From Peltaster fructicola (lineage: Eukaryota; Ascomycota; Dothideomycetes): 64,000 nucleotides of DNA. Below the pieces are notes generated by a model, which ran no database searches, was not told where the DNA came from, and saw only the letters and a program-made list of their open reading frames with translations. The position numbers and the translations under genes are program-made. Of this stretch, positions 63,060-64,000 are shown piece by piece. Where the stretch lies: assembly GCA_001592805.2 (NCBI GenBank), contig CP051143.1, forward strand, positions 496,001-560,000, written 5' to 3'. Position 1 is the first letter of the stretch; every line of letters starts with the position of its first letter.

Positions 63060-63380
63060 TTAGACCCTCTGAGTTGTACCGACAGTGCCATACCCAGGCT
63101 GTGAAACTGGCACGGTCTCCGTGTAGACACCTGGTCCCGCGCCGACACGACGTTGATCTCTTGCCTTGTAGTACTTGTATTCGAGGTAGAACGCGTGAAT
63201 GTGACCTGGGAAGTAACCGAGGATGGTGAGACAGATGTTGATGAGGAGGTCTGCGCCGCAGCCCTTGATGAGGAAGACTCCAACTGGAGGGACTGTCGTC
63301 TGTCAGTATTGGTCTGCTCTGAAGCTTGAAAAGTGCTTACGAAAGATCGTGATGATCACGAGAATGATGATGTTGATCAT
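63060..63380 (-). CDS. PMP3/UPF0057-family small membrane proteolipid
   Basis: Exons 63341-63380 and 63060-63292 with a 48-nt intron (GTAAGC...GACAG) give 90 aa. Two hydrophobic helices are visible: MINIIILVIITIFLPPVGVF and the CGADLLINICLTILGYFPG segment, with the family PP and GCG/GYxPGxxHA motifs. A long polar tail (YTETVPVSQPGYG region) extends it beyond yeast Pmp3 (55 aa), as in many filamentous fungi. Pmp3 proteins affect plasma-membrane potential and cation tolerance. An upstream exon could start at 63611 (MKLQEEARSAPLDIIKPF) and join at AGCACAG, but this is uncertain. Confidence 0.85.
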
Positions 63381-64000
63381 CTTGACCAGCTGTGGTTTGA
63401 TCTGCAAGCTGTGCTCTGTCAGTACAGATGTCGTAGGTTGCTGGGCAATATATACCTTGTTGTGGAGGAGGGTGTTTGATGTGAAGGATCAAATATTGGA
63501 ACAACGCGCTCAAACCAGGTTGATATCTGAAGCCTGGCACAGCCTTGAACGCTTACGAAAAGGTTTGATGATGTCAAGAGGCGCTGACCGTGCTTCTTCC
63601 TGAAGCTTCATAAAAGTTGGAAGTGTTGTTCACCTATGGATCGGCGTCACAGTCAGAGCTTCAGACCAGCGCTTATCAAGGGTTATCCATCCTTGCAGCA
63701 ATCTCGCTTCTTCACATCCTACGTAGTGAGCTGTCTCGATCGCACAAAACTGAGAGCAGGCTTTTCGTCTCCTTGTGCACCAGCAGTCTGGCTCATACAC
63801 CATCGCGAGGGCTGCATGGGCTCATGGGACACTCCTCAACACGGGAACAGCCATGCTAACGATGAGATGAGCTTATTTTTCTGGTTCTTGCAAGTAGGCT
63901 CGTACCCGAAAAGTCTGGTCGATGGGTGACGTCTGCAGCTGTGGCTGAGTGTGGCGTCCGGACCTAGGTCCTGTCGATCGCACAATAGTCGCCGTATAGA
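63381..64000. other. Right edge, promoter or 5' part of the proteolipid gene
   Basis: May hold a first exon at about 63593-63611. The plus frame at 63636-63929 has no homology. Nothing else is supported. Confidence 0.35.

Overview
The window reads as nuclear DNA of a filamentous ascomycete (Pezizomycotina; Dothideomycetes is my guess, not proven). Evidence: almost all introns are 41-54 nt with GTAAGT/GTGAGT-type donors and CTRAC/CTAAT-type branch sites close to the acceptor; genes lie on both strands without operons; and the gene set (LCL2-like ER protein, CTK1, HAT2, PEX11, GPI-type wall proteins, a SKG6-like membrane protein) is fungal. Exons were joined by hand using splice consensus, reading frame and family homology, so splice sites are predictions.

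Layout. 1-20 kb: a wall protein cut by the left edge; a 1,912-aa NFX1-type silencing helicase; actin capping protein alpha; PEX11; a disordered protein; the XRN1 exonuclease; and a Thr/Ser-rich PAN-like wall protein. 21-36 kb: HAT2, cytosolic glutamyl-tRNA synthetase, a membrane-anchored tyrosinase, SF3A3/Prp9, FAL1, the NSE2 SUMO ligase, a mitochondrial oxoglutarate/malate-type carrier with a one-base frame break, and a SKG6-like single-pass protein. 36.4-40.2 kb: a 1,197-aa coiled-coil protein. 40.2-47.1 kb: a gene-poor island with coding-like fragments, microsatellites and an approximately 80-bp minisatellite. 47.1-64 kb: a Gln/Ser-rich protein, a sphingoid-base kinase, the CTK1 kinase, GTP cyclohydrolase I, an F-box-like protein overlapping an RS-rich frame, mitochondrial ribosomal protein bL19m, a coiled-coil protein, LCL2, NOP10 and a PMP3-family proteolipid.

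Much of the set concerns RNA and chromatin: decay (XRN1), splicing and RNP assembly (SF3A3, FAL1, NOP10), transcription elongation (CTK1), chromatin and repair (HAT2, NSE2) and RNA-directed silencing (the NFX1 helicase). This is ordinary housekeeping dispersion, not a cluster. No rRNA, tRNA, CRISPR array or intact transposon was recognised. The most unusual features are very small exons (19 nt in the capping protein, 4 nt in XRN1), the carrier frame break, the overlapping RS/F-box frames and the 7-kb island.
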